A stretch of DNA of 64,000 bases. Source: Macrosoma leucophasiata. Taxonomy: Eukaryota; Arthropoda; Insecta; Lepidoptera; Hedylidae. Of this stretch, positions 23,756 through 36,327 are shown in pieces. The stretch covers positions 1,922,001 through 1,986,000 of the forward strand of contig JAWQUS010000017.1 in NCBI GenBank assembly GCA_036365455.1, in the 5' to 3' direction. How positions within the stretch are numbered: position 1 is the first letter of the stretch; each line of letters opens with the position of its first letter. The notes below the pieces were generated by a model. The model had not been told where the DNA came from, made no database searches, and saw nothing but the letters and a program-made list of their open reading frames with translations. The position numbers and the translations under genes were made by a program.

Positions 23756-24076
23756 AAACATTTGAACTGCCTCAGTAGCGTAGTGGTAGCAGGCCACTAC
23801 TATTACGCTGGAGGTCCTGGGTTCGATTCCCGGGTCGGGGACTATCAGAGATAACGGTTTAAAATCCTTTATCTCTGCTTCTATTGGGATTTTTCCATTT
23901 TCTGGAAGTTTCCCAGTACCCCGGAGTTTGGTAATGTGCCCGGAGATGGCAACAGGTTCGCCACCTGTTACATGGGCCAAAAACGTAACCGGCGAGTCGT
24001 GGGTGTTTGCATGTATAATTGAATGCATGCATTTACCTCTGCCTACCCCTTCGGGGATTACAGGCGTGAAGTTACG
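23756..24076 (+). mobile_element. SINE-E copy 2, tRNA-derived, TSD TATAAACATAGG
   Basis: The head reads CTGCCTCAGTAGCGTAGTGG then GGGTTCGATTCCCGGG, giving an A-box-like and a clear B-box-like pol III motif. The body ends GGCGTGAAGTTACG. TATAAACATAGG is at 23744-23755 and 24077-24088. The tRNA-unrelated body contains GTGCCCGGAGATGGCAACAG. Confidence 0.9.
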
Positions 24077-24147
24077 TATAAACATAGGCTTGAAAAAAAC
24101 GTAGAGTAGGTAGGTACCTAACTGGCGAATTGTTTTCACTAGTAGTA

Positions 24148-24307
24148 GTAAAGCTCCAGTGACGGAGATCGTAGGCGTAGGAACCGCCGCATTACCTAAT
24201 CTACTTGCCGCTAAATGGTAGTGTTCAGCGCTTTCGTGTGCCAGTCAGATGTTAATGTACGACCCTGTAATTTCCAGCACAGAGGCAGTAGTGGCAATGC
24301 ATTCACA
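24148..24307 (+). mobile_element. SINE-A head fragment abutting a LINE ORF1 relic
   Basis: Starts GTAAAGCTCCAGTGACGGAG and ends at GGCAGTAGTGGCAATGCATT, then changes to LINE sequence. Confidence 0.65.
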
Positions 24308-24979
24308 TTGAAATCTCTGATTTCATATAGATGTTTATTGCCCTCCAGAGTCCAGCAATTGCGCACTCCAAACTTCTTGCGAGCTTGAAGAAAAAGAGCC
24401 TGTCTACGGGGTGTGAGAAACTCTGAAACAAATGAAGTGCCCTTGAAACTCGTCTTTTTTCTCCAAACTGCTGACTTGAAGGCTAAATCACAAAAGCGCA
24501 CCAATACCGGTCGACACTTGCCGTCAACAGGCTTCCCCAGACGATGCCATGCACGGAACCCTGAATTGGAGGCATCCTTCACCCCGAGCTTATCTTCGAA
24601 AATCTTCATTATATGTTCCGATAAATCGCCTTCACATTCCTCAGAGACTCCGTTAACCAGCAGATATTTGCGCCTGTGCCTCATCTTCAGGGTATCTAAT
24701 GCTTTAGAAAATTCAGCTATTTGTTGCCGGAGTAGACAAAAAATCCTACAACATTCATCCTTGAACCTCTGGAACTCCTCTTACAGATTTGAAACAGATG
24801 GTGTAGTAGGTACTAAGAGAAGCAGCTGCGTTCAGTTTAATATCAAAATCTGCAAGCTTTTTCATTAGTTTTAGCTCCAAGGCATTCTGGGCATCCAGTA
24901 AAGTGTTTACATTCGCCATAATAAACAACAGTGAAGTGAGTGGGAAATTCAGCCAAAGAAATTTTAGGTTATAGTGCAA
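24308..24979 (-). pseudogene. LINE ORF1 (gag-like) relic, frameshifted
   Basis: From an ATG at 24919 the minus strand reads MANVNTLLDAQNALELKLMK and then, after a shift near 24700, MRHRRKYLLVNGVSEECEGD followed by FRAWHRLGKPVDGKCRPVLV, VRFCDLAFKSAVWRKK and ARKKFGVRNCWTLEGN. This is the RNA-binding ORF1 type seen in many insect LINEs, with a coiled-coil-like start. It is cut off at its C-terminus by SINE-A sequence. Confidence 0.75.
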
Positions 24980-25907
24980 CTAGCAGGACAGTGTGGTGAA
25001 GTTATTAGTTTAAAACATTAAAGGAAAGTGTTCCTCATATTTGTAAATAACAATTGCTATTTAAAGTTTCACTTTTTATACAAATTTAATCTTAGATAGG
25101 TTTTATTTCATTTAAATTATATATATTTACTAGAGAACACTGTTAACTTTATTTACTCCTACCGCCCAAAAAGTTAAACATAGTGTCTGCATGTATGCAT
25201 GAATGAATGCCTGCATTACCTGTCCACTTCGCGGAATACAGGCGTAACGTAGGTTGGGTTAAGTGTATGATATAATAGTGCAAAGACATTTAGAGCATCC
25301 TCAGGGCCTGGGAAGGTGGCGTGACTCGCGGTCGTCGACACCACTTAACCATTCATTAGGACGGCACGTGACGTGACCGAGTTTTGCTTCGCCTCGTCTT
25401 CTTGCAACTGTGAACTACACTACTACACGTTCGTTTTCTTTAGACTGTGCTACTACGTTGCATGATTCGGAGTTGTTGTTTTTTTACCAATAATTGTTTA
25501 ATCGTAATTTTATTCTTTACTAGCTGTTGCCCGCAGCTTCGCCCGCGTGGATGTCATTTAAAAAGTAGCCTATGTTCTTTCTCAAAGTCTACTCTATATC
25601 TGTACCAAATTTCATTAAAATCGGTTCAGTCGTTTAGACGTTAAAAGGTAACAGACAGACAGACAGACAGTTACTTTCGCATTTATAATATTACTACAGT
25701 AGATGTTTTCAAACGAATATTTCAAAGCGGTTAGTTAACACAACAGTAACAAAGATTTCCTATTCACTAAAGTATAACTGGTTTATTGGATTATGTCACA
25801 CAAATTACCCGTAAAACCATATTTTCATGAAAGGTTTCTCGGTGAAATATGGTTTAACATATTCATAGCATCATATCATAGAAAAACAGATACCTTATAA
25901 TATACGT

Positions 25908-26050
25908 AACACACGTCCGGATTTGGTACGGAGCGGACAGTGGATTCTGTACGCTCCGAACCAAATCTAGACGTGTGTAGAGAGGAGTCCGGCGGACATA
26001 ATATTTATTAATCAAGTCCGATGCGGTCCGCTCGCGCGGCCATGGTTGGC
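25908..26050 (+). repeat. Small inverted-repeat element, copy 1
   Basis: ACACGTCCGGATTTGGTACG and, inverted, GAACCAAATCTAGACGTGTG form arms of about 25 bp. Copy 2 is at 30659-30800. Confidence 0.55.
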
Positions 26051-26219
26051 GGTCGTGTGTAGCGAGAGCGGATTTGGTGCGCGGATTGGTCGTGTATTAC
26101 TACTATAATAGCATACGTGCGTCTGTATGTCCGTGTATGGAGCGCGACACGCCCCTTTGCTTTCGCCAATTGCCCGGTGAAGCAGACTAGTGCCGTCTCG
26201 AAAAATGCCGCATAAATAA

Positions 26220-27935
26220 CTACACTCAAAAAAAAATTAATTACTCTTTATTGCACACCAAAGACATATGGATACATAAAAAAATAAACTTAAGTACATT
26301 GTGATACAAAGGGCGGCCTTATCGCTAGAAGCGCGATTTCTTCCAGGCAACCCAAAAAATATATATATACTTATAGGTAAATAAAAAGACGGGGTGTGCG
26401 GCGACACTATAAGAAAGTTTCTAAAATAGGTACACAATTACGTTTACAGACAGAGAGAGTATATCAATATTTACAAACTAAAAACAAATCGACAGTGAAC
26501 AGGGAAAGGAAGGAAATTACAAAAAAAAATAAGAAAAGCAATCAGTTACACAAATGATTCAAAGAAGAGAAGAGGGAAAAACCATGCACTTACCCGGTTT
26601 TTTATAAGTACGCATTTTATACAGCCTTCATAATGATAAAAGATACCTATTGATAATTGATGCTGGACAACCACCGCTGCTGAATAATGGTTTCTTCAGA
26701 AGTCTCGCAGGAAATATGCGAATCTGTCTCGCACTTGGCCAGGTTTATTTCTACTAATATTATAAAGAGAAGTTTGAAACTCTGTTAGATTGTTTGTTTG
26801 CAGGCGCTAATTTTCGGCAATACTCAACCGATTATGAAAATTCTTTCACAATCAGAAAGCTACACTATTCAAGAGTGCAAGAGTATATTTTATTATGATA
26901 GTAGTAATGTAAGTAACATTGCACATGTGCAAATCCGGTAAACTCAATGAAAACATACATAAAAAAAGACCCGGACGAATTGAGAACCTCCTCCTTTTTT
27001 CGAAGTCGGTTAAAAATAGGTATCAAGACAAAAAAAACATCGAGCTGGCGTCGATCTTTCAAATACAAAATCAATCTATCATATCTGTTACAGAATTAAC
27101 ACGAATTCGTAACGTTTAACAGTCTCGTTATTCACGTAAGCATCATTTTTATGATAGAGTGCTATTATTAACTCCCTTCCTCCCTGACCCACTTCAAAAT
27201 ATACAAATCACATTCAGCGTTAAATTAAGAAGAGCATAATTTATCTGAATTGCGAGAATAAGATATTAATAATCTTAAAGTAGACTGGAGTAACAGCGAT
27301 TTTGGGATCCTGTATTCAAACAATTTCTAACTCGTCAGTGAGCAAATAATTAAAATAACTGTTATGATCAAATGGAATAAAAATGTGTGCTTTTCTAAAT
27401 TAATAACTTAATAAAAAAAACGTTTACATTACGAATATTTGAAAAACGATAAGATAAAATAATAGAGCAATCGATTTATGTAAGAGCGTGCACAAAAATA
27501 TTGAAATAAACTGTAGAATTGTTTATCGTATCTACATGGATAATCTACAGTATTTTGAACAAATAGTGTTACAAAGATAAAATGTACTAGTTAACAATAC
27601 TTACTACAATTGCATTGCAACATTTGCAAGCCACACACTTGTGTTTCCTATCTTCGCGATACGTAATCTATCATAATCAATGCATACACGCGTAATGTTG
27701 GTGGCGTGCGATTGGGCGGTGTTTCTTAAAGTTTGAAAATTAAATGTTACATAGGAACATGTAATCTGTCGAACGTAAGACATTTGTCGATTGCAACCTG
27801 TTTTCTTTTACAGTCAGACTGCTTTTATATCCTAACTATAGAAGACACTTTTGTTTAATGGACTTAAGAAGACTTGCCGTCTTCGATAGTCGATTCGAGC
27901 GCTAAGGGCGTTCAGAGCCTAAATAAAGTTAGCGC
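26220..27935. other. Repeat scraps, no gene seen
   Basis: Includes a TTTATTGCACACCAAAGACA repeat piece near 26250 and ATTGAGAACCTCCTCC (26978-27015), shared with 1629-1665. Confidence 0.45.
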
Positions 27936-28413
27936 AGCTGTCTAAATGTGTCTCCTGTGGGTCAGAACCTCCACAGGACCACATGAGCCATATGCGATTA
28001 GGGACGATACAACTTTCATTCCAGTCATCGGTTGGTGATAACCGGAAACGACCACGCGGGTCGGGCTAGAGTCGGGACTAGAGGTGGGCGCGGATGCGTA
28101 CGATAGCGTTCCCGTGATCCCGCTACTGATGGCGGACGAGTCGGAACACCCAGGAGTTTTAGTGAGTAGACGGATGTCCTTTCCCGGACATAACCCACCC
28201 CTCTCCCCAAGGGTAGGAAACGCTTTAAATAAAAAAATGGGGATAGGCGTTATGCGCAACGCGACGGTGCTCGGTAGAGATAAATGTCCATATTTTCGAC
28301 ACTAAAACCTCCTCCTATTTTACATGTCGAGCTTCAGTTGCAGACCTGGAAGGTGTAGATAGGGCTTACAAATTACCTTTATATTGTCTGATAAATTATA
28401 GATTGCGCACTAC

Positions 28414-28622
28414 CAGAGAATATATAATAATACTACGTATAGAATGGACACTTCGACGTCCCGCCCGATCTGCACACATACACAACCCCTTCCTCTCTTA
28501 TGGGCGACGGTTGGTATTTTGTACGTGCTACGCACACAGGTGCGCGTGCAAATACACGTCACTGATGGATAGAAACCAAATTAAGCGTTTGTATGGAATT
28601 TTGGCGGAGTGTCCGCGGTGTG
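28414..28622 (-). mobile_element. MITE-D copy 4, 7 bp TSD GCACTAC
   Basis: Inverted copy, starting CAGAGAATATATAATAATAC and ending GTGTCCGCGGTGTG on the plus strand. GCACTAC is at 28407-28413 and 28623-28629. Confidence 0.85.
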
Positions 28623-29633
28623 GCACTACCGTCAAATCCCGTGAAATAGAAAATTCCCGAAATATATATATAACATGTATGTAAAACCGATACGATACTT
28701 ACGTATTGTGCGATTTTCTTTCATAAATAAAACCAACCGCGAACTCTGCCATTCAATTAGTTACATCACTATGAGAACTTCTTGTTTTCATTACGTCTCG
28801 CGAACCTTTCGCAACCTTTACATACTTTCCAACGAGTGATTGTCAATTGCCAACCATCCAACGTCGTTGGAACTCAAATGGTTTCTTTCATTTGTTGTTA
28901 CTCACTTGTCTGTTACTTTTTATCTCGAGGTAGGATATAGGACATCGAAATGAAGCAGTTTTAGTTTCAATCCTTGTAGATAAAAAAGCATACTAAAATA
29001 GGAGACTGAACAAATACAAGAAATGTTTTGTTTGTTTATTGTTTACTTCTTGGCACAAAAAGGTCATCAGCCATAGTAGTTTCTTCACATTTTATTTGTT
29101 AGGTTCATTTGAGCCGGACTTATAAAATACTATACGAATTTGCATCAGGCCATACTATGGGTATCTTGATACATACACTTCATTACATGTAGGTCTATCA
29201 TCATCATTCCAGCCGAAAGTGTCCCCTGTGTCCACTGTGTCCCCTAATGGCGCACAACAGTGTTGCCTTTGTTTTATAATGGTCATCGTCTTTTGAAATA
29301 CTCTTAGATAGAAACCCAATATAGGCATTCAATGTCTCCTCCGATATACCAGTAGCTATTCTCAATTAAATTCCATCAGAATCTTGATTAAACAGAAGAC
29401 ACATCAATCCACATCACCCGCATGACAATACAGAGCTGCGGTCATACCTAACGTGACAATATGTCCCGTTTTGAACAGGACAGTCCCGTTTTCATGCAGC
29501 GAAAATGTCCCGTTATCGGTAATCTCAGCAAAAATGTGTAGAAAACTAGCCTCCTACCCGCCTGAATTTGTCCTGTAAGCATCAATCCGAAATTTTAAGT
29601 ATTTTATGAATCTATATATATAAAAATGCAACC

Positions 29634-30074
29634 CGTTTTCCTTGGTCACGGCATCACGCGTGAATGGCTGGACCGATTTGGCTAATATTGATTTTGAATG
29701 ATTTTTGGAAGTCCAGGGAATGTTTAAAACAGTGATTCCCAAAGTGGTTCATATAGACCCCTTGGGGTCCATGAGACTCGATGGGGGCCTACGTAGGCGT
29801 GAATAAAATTTGGAAATATGGGAATGTGACATAAATGTAGCAAGGAGGAGGGGGGGGGGGTTTTCCACGGAAACCAAAAAAAATTTAAAGGGGTCTACAA
29901 GAAAAAATAGTTTGGGAACCTCTGGTTTAAAAGGTAATAAAATATGAAGAAATTGAAGGGAAATAGTAAAAACCACCATTTCATTTTCCCATACAAATAG
30001 TCCGTATCTATCAAACCTTTGACACATGTCATATTTTTATTCTGAGGCAATACGAAGTTTGCCGTGTCAGCTAG
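29634..30074 (+). mobile_element. Repeat-K copy interrupted by an hAT MITE
   Basis: Contains GCTGGACCGATTTGGCTAAT and TTTTTGGAAGTCCAGGGAA and ends GTCAGCTAG before T, the CTAG|T end seen in all better copies. Removing the inserted MITE and one target duplication restores the sequence found in the other Repeat-K copies. CTAG ends and insertion between A and T suggest a non-autonomous Helitron, but I could not identify the expected 3' hairpin. Confidence 0.65.
29730..29924. mobile_element. 195 bp hAT-type MITE with perfect 8 bp TSD
   Basis: Termini CAGTGATTCCCAAAGTGG and, inverted, CAGAGGTTCCCAAACTAT are classic hAT ends. GTTTAAAA flanks both sides (29722-29729 and 29925-29932). The interior has no coding frame of note. 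Confidence 0.9.
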
Positions 30075-31105
30075 TAATTTATAATAATATCAAAAGCAAT
30101 CGATAGCGATACCTGAGATACTTAAAACGATACTTACTTAAAGGAGGGCGTTATAGCTGGGCGTTCGTTAGTAAGCCTCTTCCCCTGGTTCCTTGAAGGT
30201 TAATTTTGAGAATGTCGTTTTGAGTGACGATAAAAATGGTCACTTTAGTCATACTATGACTCTTCATCGCGAACCTGAACTGAATCACTATTTGCTGTCT
30301 CGTTTCTTCATACGCGCTGTTATATAAAGAAATGAAACAAAATTTTGGCAGTTCTCAAGTTGAATCGCAATAAGAAGTCTTGGTGGCCCGATAACTCTAA
30401 GATTATAGGTATTTGAACTATAAACACCATGAACCATCACCTACCAACACGAACTTCTTACATACATCCGCCAGGTAGCCCACTTACGTTCAGTGAAGGG
30501 AAGACGTCACTTACTTTGCATTCAAGGAAACGTTTTCGACTTCCTCAATTGGCCAAATAGCATTTAAACGCATCGCGACAAAGAAATGATTTCTTTTGCT
30601 TTCGAAAGCAGAGTTTTGTTTGTCATTCATTCATTTCAGTCATCATTTCTATAGTCGTAGCACACGTCCGGATTTGGTACGGAGCAGACAGCGGATTCTG
30701 TACGCTCCGAATCAAATCAGTGTGTGTAGAGTAGTCCGGCGGACATAATTATTATTAATCAAGTCCTATGCGGTCCGCTCACGTGGCTTTGGCCGCGACT
30801 TATTTATATGTAACAGAGGGACAAATATACACATCTATAAAATGAAAACATATTGGATTCTGTTCTACTTCGCAGGAATATAATTTATTTATTCCTTCTT
30901 CATTATCTATACCACCGTTGACCACTCCCTTTATAAGTAACAGTTTTCAGAAATTATGCTCCACACAATCTTAAGACGGTGCTTATCTACTCGCTACTTA
31001 CAGAAACTTGGCTACTATCTTTAAAATCCTTCATGTTTTATTTACTACTTCAGTGTAGATTCAACTGAGCAATTGGACTGATTGCAATGGAACTGGACCA
31101 GAAAC

Positions 31106-31346
31106 GTCGACAACTAATGTGAATAAATATTACTGGAATGATCCTTCTCTATCTATATTTCAATCATATCGTAGGTACATTGAATCCACGATTCTCAAAT
31201 TCAGGTATGTATGTACGTAAGTATACAGTTGACTATATACACCATATCTGAATTTGAGAATCGTGGATTCAATGTACCAACGATATGATTGAAATATAGA
31301 TAGAGAAGGATCATTCCAGCAATATTTATTCACATTAGTTGTCGAC
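31106..31346. repeat. Long palindrome, 99 bp arms, 43 bp spacer
   Basis: Arm 31106-31204 starts GTCGACAACTAATGTGAATA and is the inverse of 31248-31346 with about two mismatches. The spacer is TATGTATGTACG-type sequence. No match to the other repeats in the window was seen. Confidence 0.9.
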
Positions 31347-31559
31347 AATACTGATCCAGACCAGTGGCGGAAGGTTTGAGAGAGTAGACCACTATTTGCC
31401 ACTAAACTGTTGTGTTACGCGCTATCGTGTTCTCGTTACATAGGTATATGGTAGAATATAGCCCTGAAATTTCTGGAATAGTAGCAGAACTAAGGCTCGA
31501 ATAATCGCCACGCATGTGCATTGAGATCTCTAGCTTTTGTGTAGATATCAAATAATCAA

Positions 31560-31878
31560 AACGTAACTTCACGCCTGTAATCCCCGAAGGGGTAGCCAGA
31601 GGTAAAATGCATGCATTCAAGCATACATGCAAACACCCACGATTCGCCGGTTACGTTTTTGGCCCATGTAAGAGGTGGCGAGCCTGTTGACATCTCCGGG
31701 CACATTACCAAAATTCGAGGTACCTACTGGGAAATCTCCAGAAAATTGAAAAATCCCAATAGAACCAGAGATAAAGGACTTTACACCATTTTCTCTGATA
31801 ACCCCCTACCCGGGAATCGAACCCAGGACCTCAGCGTAGTAGTAGTGGCCTGCTACCACTAGGCTACCGAGGCAGTTA
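31560..31878 (-). mobile_element. SINE-E copy 3, TSD ATATCAAATAATCAA
   Basis: A perfect 15 bp duplication (31545-31559 and 31879-31893) bounds the copy. The tRNA-like head lies at the right end. Confidence 0.9.
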
Positions 31879-32812
31879 ATATCAAATAATCAATAGGCTG
31901 CAGTATTCACTTACCATCGTTGTTGATGCGTGGACGCGTGTTTGGCACTTCCATTAAGTAAGAAACATCTTAAAGAGCAACATGGAATATTTTACAGTAA
32001 CAACGAAGTAACTGTTTATGAGCAATAATGAGGCAAACATGAACGAATGCCTGGTGCCCCTGGTGCCTAGTCGCTGACGACACGTGTTAAGTAACTGTAG
32101 ACAAACGCTGGTATTAACTTGAGCAGTCACCGGGCGACATTGCAGTTCGTGATGAATGTATCATTTTGTAGACAATTATTCGACGCATAAGCGCGACTCA
32201 TTAAATATTACTGGTTCAAGAAATGTCTTGCAAAACTATACATATAAAAAAAAATACTCTCGTCCTTCTATCAAATGGCGCGTTGATGGATGAATAGTTT
32301 TGTTTTATGGCGAATTTAGACCAAGGGAGAGAATGCTCAGAATACAAAGCGTTATTTGTTTATTCGTGAGTTTTGGTAACGCTGGTTCTGCGTTCTACTT
32401 ATTCTATTGTTCTATGGAATAATCCTCAAAAGAACAAACGTCAGACTTCCAAAAGCTTCTCGTCTAGAATTATTGCATTCATTTTTTACACGGTCTACTT
32501 TTTTTTTTTTTTGACAATTCAACTCTTCCAAATCGTCTAAATATATAAACGTGTCGTTCAATGTCCTTATCCATCAATTTATGTGAAGTGCTTGGCTTCA
32601 AATCACGCAAAAAAAGGAAGTAATTAGTGTGAGCTGCATTCTATAGTGCTGACCGTAGTCAGTGACAAATCAAGCTATACGTTTTTTTATATTAATTTAT
32701 GCCTGACTCAGGGTTTTTAGCAGAGTCGCTCTTACAAAAAAGGGAAAAGGGACTGAATTTTTCCAAAAAAAGGGACAAAAAGGGACCAAAATGGAGCCTA
32801 AAACAATCTGTT

Positions 32813-32862
32813 TTTAGGGTTCCGTAGTTAACAAGGAACCCCTATAGTTTCGCTATGTATCC
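32813..32862 (+). repeat. Repeat-C, left piece (GGGTTCCGTAG family)
   Basis: TTTAGGGTTCCGTAGTTAAC begins this common lepidopteran repeat. It breaks at TCGCTATGT where the LINE at 32863 begins, and resumes after 34190. Confidence 0.7.
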
Positions 32863-34190
32863 CCCATGTATCCCCCAATATAAACAAAACTAAATTCATC
32901 CAATTTCAGACTCACAGGAAAAAAGAAATAAACCTTAATATAATCGCAAATAATGTAAAAATTGAGGAAGCCGACAATACAATGTTCCTAGGAATAAGAC
33001 TTGATAAACACTGTAACTGGAAATCACTGTGGAGTATGTCTGTGACAAACTTGATAGATTCGTCTTTGCCATAAAAACACTGCGATTAACTGTATCCAGT
33101 GAAGCAGCTCTAAGTGCTTATCATGGCTATGTATCCTCAGTCCTTTCGTATGGCCTATTACTATGGGGAAACTCAGTAGATATTCATAGAGCATTTATTG
33201 TACTAAAAGAAATGTATAAGAGCTCCGGTGCTCATTTTATGGATAGCTGCAAACCTCTCTTCAAAAAATATAGAATCATGCCACTTGTTTGTATGTACAT
33301 TAAAGAACTTTGTGTATTTGTTAAACAGCACCCAGAACATTTTAATAGCCACTCGCAAGTAGCAAACAGAACAACTGTCTCAGTAAGAAGTACTCGTAAA
33401 TATAAAATATACCTTCCAATATGCCGTTTAGAGCTGTACAAGAGAAATGTATATATATGTACACGCTATAACAATATACAATAAATTACCTGACGCATTT
33501 AAAAGTTTGCCGTTAAATGTATTTAAAAGGAAGATTAAAAATTGGTTACTTGAACACTGTTTTTATGACATAAATGAATACAAAAATATGACATTTGACA
33601 AACTCATCTGACAAATTAATAATTTATAAATTGTAATTTAATTATTTAATTTAAATGGACTCTAACTTTATATTTATATTTTTTTTTTTTTTTATGTAAT
33701 CGAAGTGCTAAACAAGCATGCAGTTCACATTGATGTTAAGTGATGACTGCAGCCTATAGACACCCACACAAGACCAAGGTCAAAATGCAGATGCGTTACC
33801 ACTCCTGAGGCCTAAGGTGTTATGCCTCTGTGCCGGATATTACAGGGCCTTACATTACCACTTGACCGGAACACAATAGTGCTGAACACTACCATTTAGC
33901 GGCAAGTATATTAGGTAATGCGGTGGTGCCTACGCCCGCGAGCTCTGTCACTAGAGCTCTACCACCAGTAAAAAATATACATACATATAATTATTGTTTT
34001 ACCACTAATTCAATGATCTGTATTGTGATGACTGTTTTTAATATTGTAAAATATAATTTGCAGGCTAGGCAACTGACATTGTACACCTTGACGGTAGAAT
34101 GTAATTGCACTGTACTTATGTCACCATGTTATCATTTCTGTACTACATTCATGCAATAAAGACATTTTATTTTATTTTTTATTATTATTT
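32863..34190 (+). pseudogene. Jockey-like LINE fragment, 3' end of ORF2 and 3' UTR, frameshifted
   Basis: In shifting frames the plus strand encodes NNVKIEEADNTMFLGIRLDK, then at 33029-33484 the RT C-terminal motif SAYHGYVSSVLSYGLLLWGN followed by DSCKPLFKKYRIMPLVCMYI, and after a shift IYNKLPDAFKSLPLNVFKRK. This is the standard C-terminal region of jockey-type reverse transcriptases. The 3' UTR is split by a SINE-A copy and ends with AATAAAGACATTTTATTTTA at about 34150-34180. At least two frameshifts and 5' truncation make it dead. Confidence 0.85.
33680..33970 (-). mobile_element. SINE-A copy inside the LINE 3' UTR
   Basis: Near full-length. On the plus strand it begins with a T tract and TATGTAATCGAAGTG and ends GAGCTCTACCACCAGTA. 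LINE 3' UTR sequence is seen on both sides, so this is the innermost insertion of the nest. Confidence 0.8.
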
Positions 34191-34722
34191 TATATGTCCG
34201 TCTGTCAGTCTGTCTGTCCGACCGTCCGTGATTTAGCGCATTAACTATTGGTACTAGAGAGTTAAAGTTTGACACAAGTATACATCACCTTAATTACGCC
34301 GACAAAGTGGTAGAATAGAAACTTGAAAAAAAAAAAAAGAAATTATGTGTAACGCGCGGAAAAACATTTTTTGTTTTCTATGTAGTATGGGATATAGTAA
34401 AAAAGTTCAAAAATTTTAGAGATGTGCAAATATCATTTTTCGATTTAGTTTACTGATTCACTGTTCGAGACTTAAGTGCCAATTTTCGTTAGAGTCAAGT
34501 GTCCCCGGCCTTTTTTTACCAACTAAACGGTTGTTGTTAGAAATAAAAATATTACGGCAATAGTAGCTACATATAACGAAATTAGTAAAAGGAAAACTAT
34601 CACACTTAAATTGGCTGTATTTTACTTGAAATTTTTTATTTTTCATTACATTATTCAAACTTAAAAACTAGGGAACCCTACACTGTGCGGGGCCCGACAC
34701 GCACTTGACCGGTTTTTTTTAT
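34191..34722 (+). repeat. Repeat-C, right piece
   Basis: Starts with TCCGTCTGTCAGTCTGTCTG-type sequence and ends ACTAGGGAACCCTACACTGT then the typical GGCCCGACACGCACTTGACC end. It completes the copy begun at 32813. A 5'-truncated relative lies at about 16255-16335. Confidence 0.7.
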
Positions 34723-35524
34723 TCAAAACAATCATTTCTTGATGGGCTAGAAGGGGAGTATTTCAACATGTATACACATTAAATTCACATATTGTCAACA
34801 CAATTAAAACGATGTAAAATATGGCACAAAAGTATTATTAAGTATGCGATCTTTGATTTGCGTTGATCCCGAAAAATTGACGACGTATCAATAAGTTTCA
34901 ACACTGTAGGAAAATAGATGGATATTGCAAGAAGTAAAAAGCACATTACCTACTCAGTTCTTTAACTTCCTTTCATAAAGAGAAAATTTCAAAGACCACT
35001 TTTAATATTTTGGCAGTTGACTTGAAGTTTAGTGCCAGAAAAAGGGACTTAGGGACCAATTTCTTAAAAAAGGGGGCTTTAAGGGACTTGCTGAAAAAAA
35101 AGGGACAAAAGGGATTAAGGGACTGCCACTAAAAGCCCTGCTGACTGCACAATGACCGATAGGATCTATCGATTCGAAAAATCGAGATCGGGTTCAATTC
35201 ATGATTGCTTTTTATTTTGTGCATCAGAAGCGAACTAATGATATCGATTTGTCTGAATGAGTCAATGTGTGTGTGCAGACGGAAACACTTTGATTTGATA
35301 AACATGAGTTACCGAGTGACTACATTTTGTGTAGTAATTTTCTATTATTAGCTTCTCATATACGATTTGAACACTCCAGCTGAACAAGTTCACTGCTGGA
35401 CAAAGCCTACCACAAAGACGCCCATACCAGTATTGTGCGTCATTAGGGGAGAATATGTCATAATCGCCACGCTTGGCAGACGGATTGGTGATCTCAGAGG
35501 CGGTAACGAGACACTGCTGCACAT

Positions 35525-35785
35525 TTTTTTTATGTAATAAAAGTGGCAAGCTAGCTTGCAGTTCACATTTATGTTAAGTGATGACTGCAGCTTATAGACA
35601 CCCACACAATGACCAGAGGTCAAAATGCAGATGCGGATGCCTCAGTGCCGGAAATTACAGGGCCGTATATTACCACCTGACCGGAACACGATAGTGCTGA
35701 ACACTACCATCTAGCGGCAAGTATATTAGGTAACACGGTGGTGCCTACGCTCGCGAGCACCGTCACTGGAATTCTACCACCAGTA
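35525..35785 (-). mobile_element. SINE-A copy, small internal deletion
   Basis: TTTTTTTATGTAATAAAAGT to GGAATTCTACCACCAGTA, lacking the GTTACCACTCCTGAGGCC segment after CAGATGCG. Confidence 0.75.
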
Positions 35786-36327
35786 GCCAATTACACGCTG
35801 TTATTTTTACTACCCTAACCCTAGCCCTATCGAAATAGTTAAAGAGCCTTAAGAAATAGCCCTCACGGGAACGTTTTCGTCCAGCTGTGGACGTCTTTAG
35901 GTTGCAATGATGATGACGATTATGAATCAGAATCTATGCTAATGTATAAAGTAAATCAGTAGAATGTCTCATTTCCCCTTTACAAACTGATAACAAAGAG
36001 TAAAAAGAAAAGAAAAAGAGTCATCCTTTGTCATTCACCGGCAGAGTTCCAAAGGCCAATATGATCTGAGAAATTATCTGATGGTACAAAGACTCACGTA
36101 CAGATTGAAACAACTACTTTGAGATGTAGACTAGAACAACAATAGGGACTTTCCGAAACTACGTAAACAGAAATCCCTCAGGCAGCACGAAAAATATGAC
36201 AGCTGATTTCTTATTGTTCTTGGACCTTATAGGGGTCCATCTGCTGCTTCAGGGAACTAAGCGCCAACGATAGTCTTTACATATAAATAAAAATGAATCA
36301 CCACGTATATGTAAGTATATCTCATTT

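Larger units (their letters stand above)
32709..35140. mobile_element. Outer element of a four-level nest; CAGGG termini
   Basis: Left end CAGGGTTTTTAG and right end CTAAAAGCCCTG form a short terminal inverted repeat, flanked directly by CTGACT on both sides (32703-32708 and 35141-35146). CAGGG-type termini suggest an hAT-like element, but hAT normally makes an 8 bp duplication, so the class is open. Near both ends are G-rich AAAAGGGAC repeats. The interior is occupied by Repeat-C, itself split by a LINE. Confidence 0.5.
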
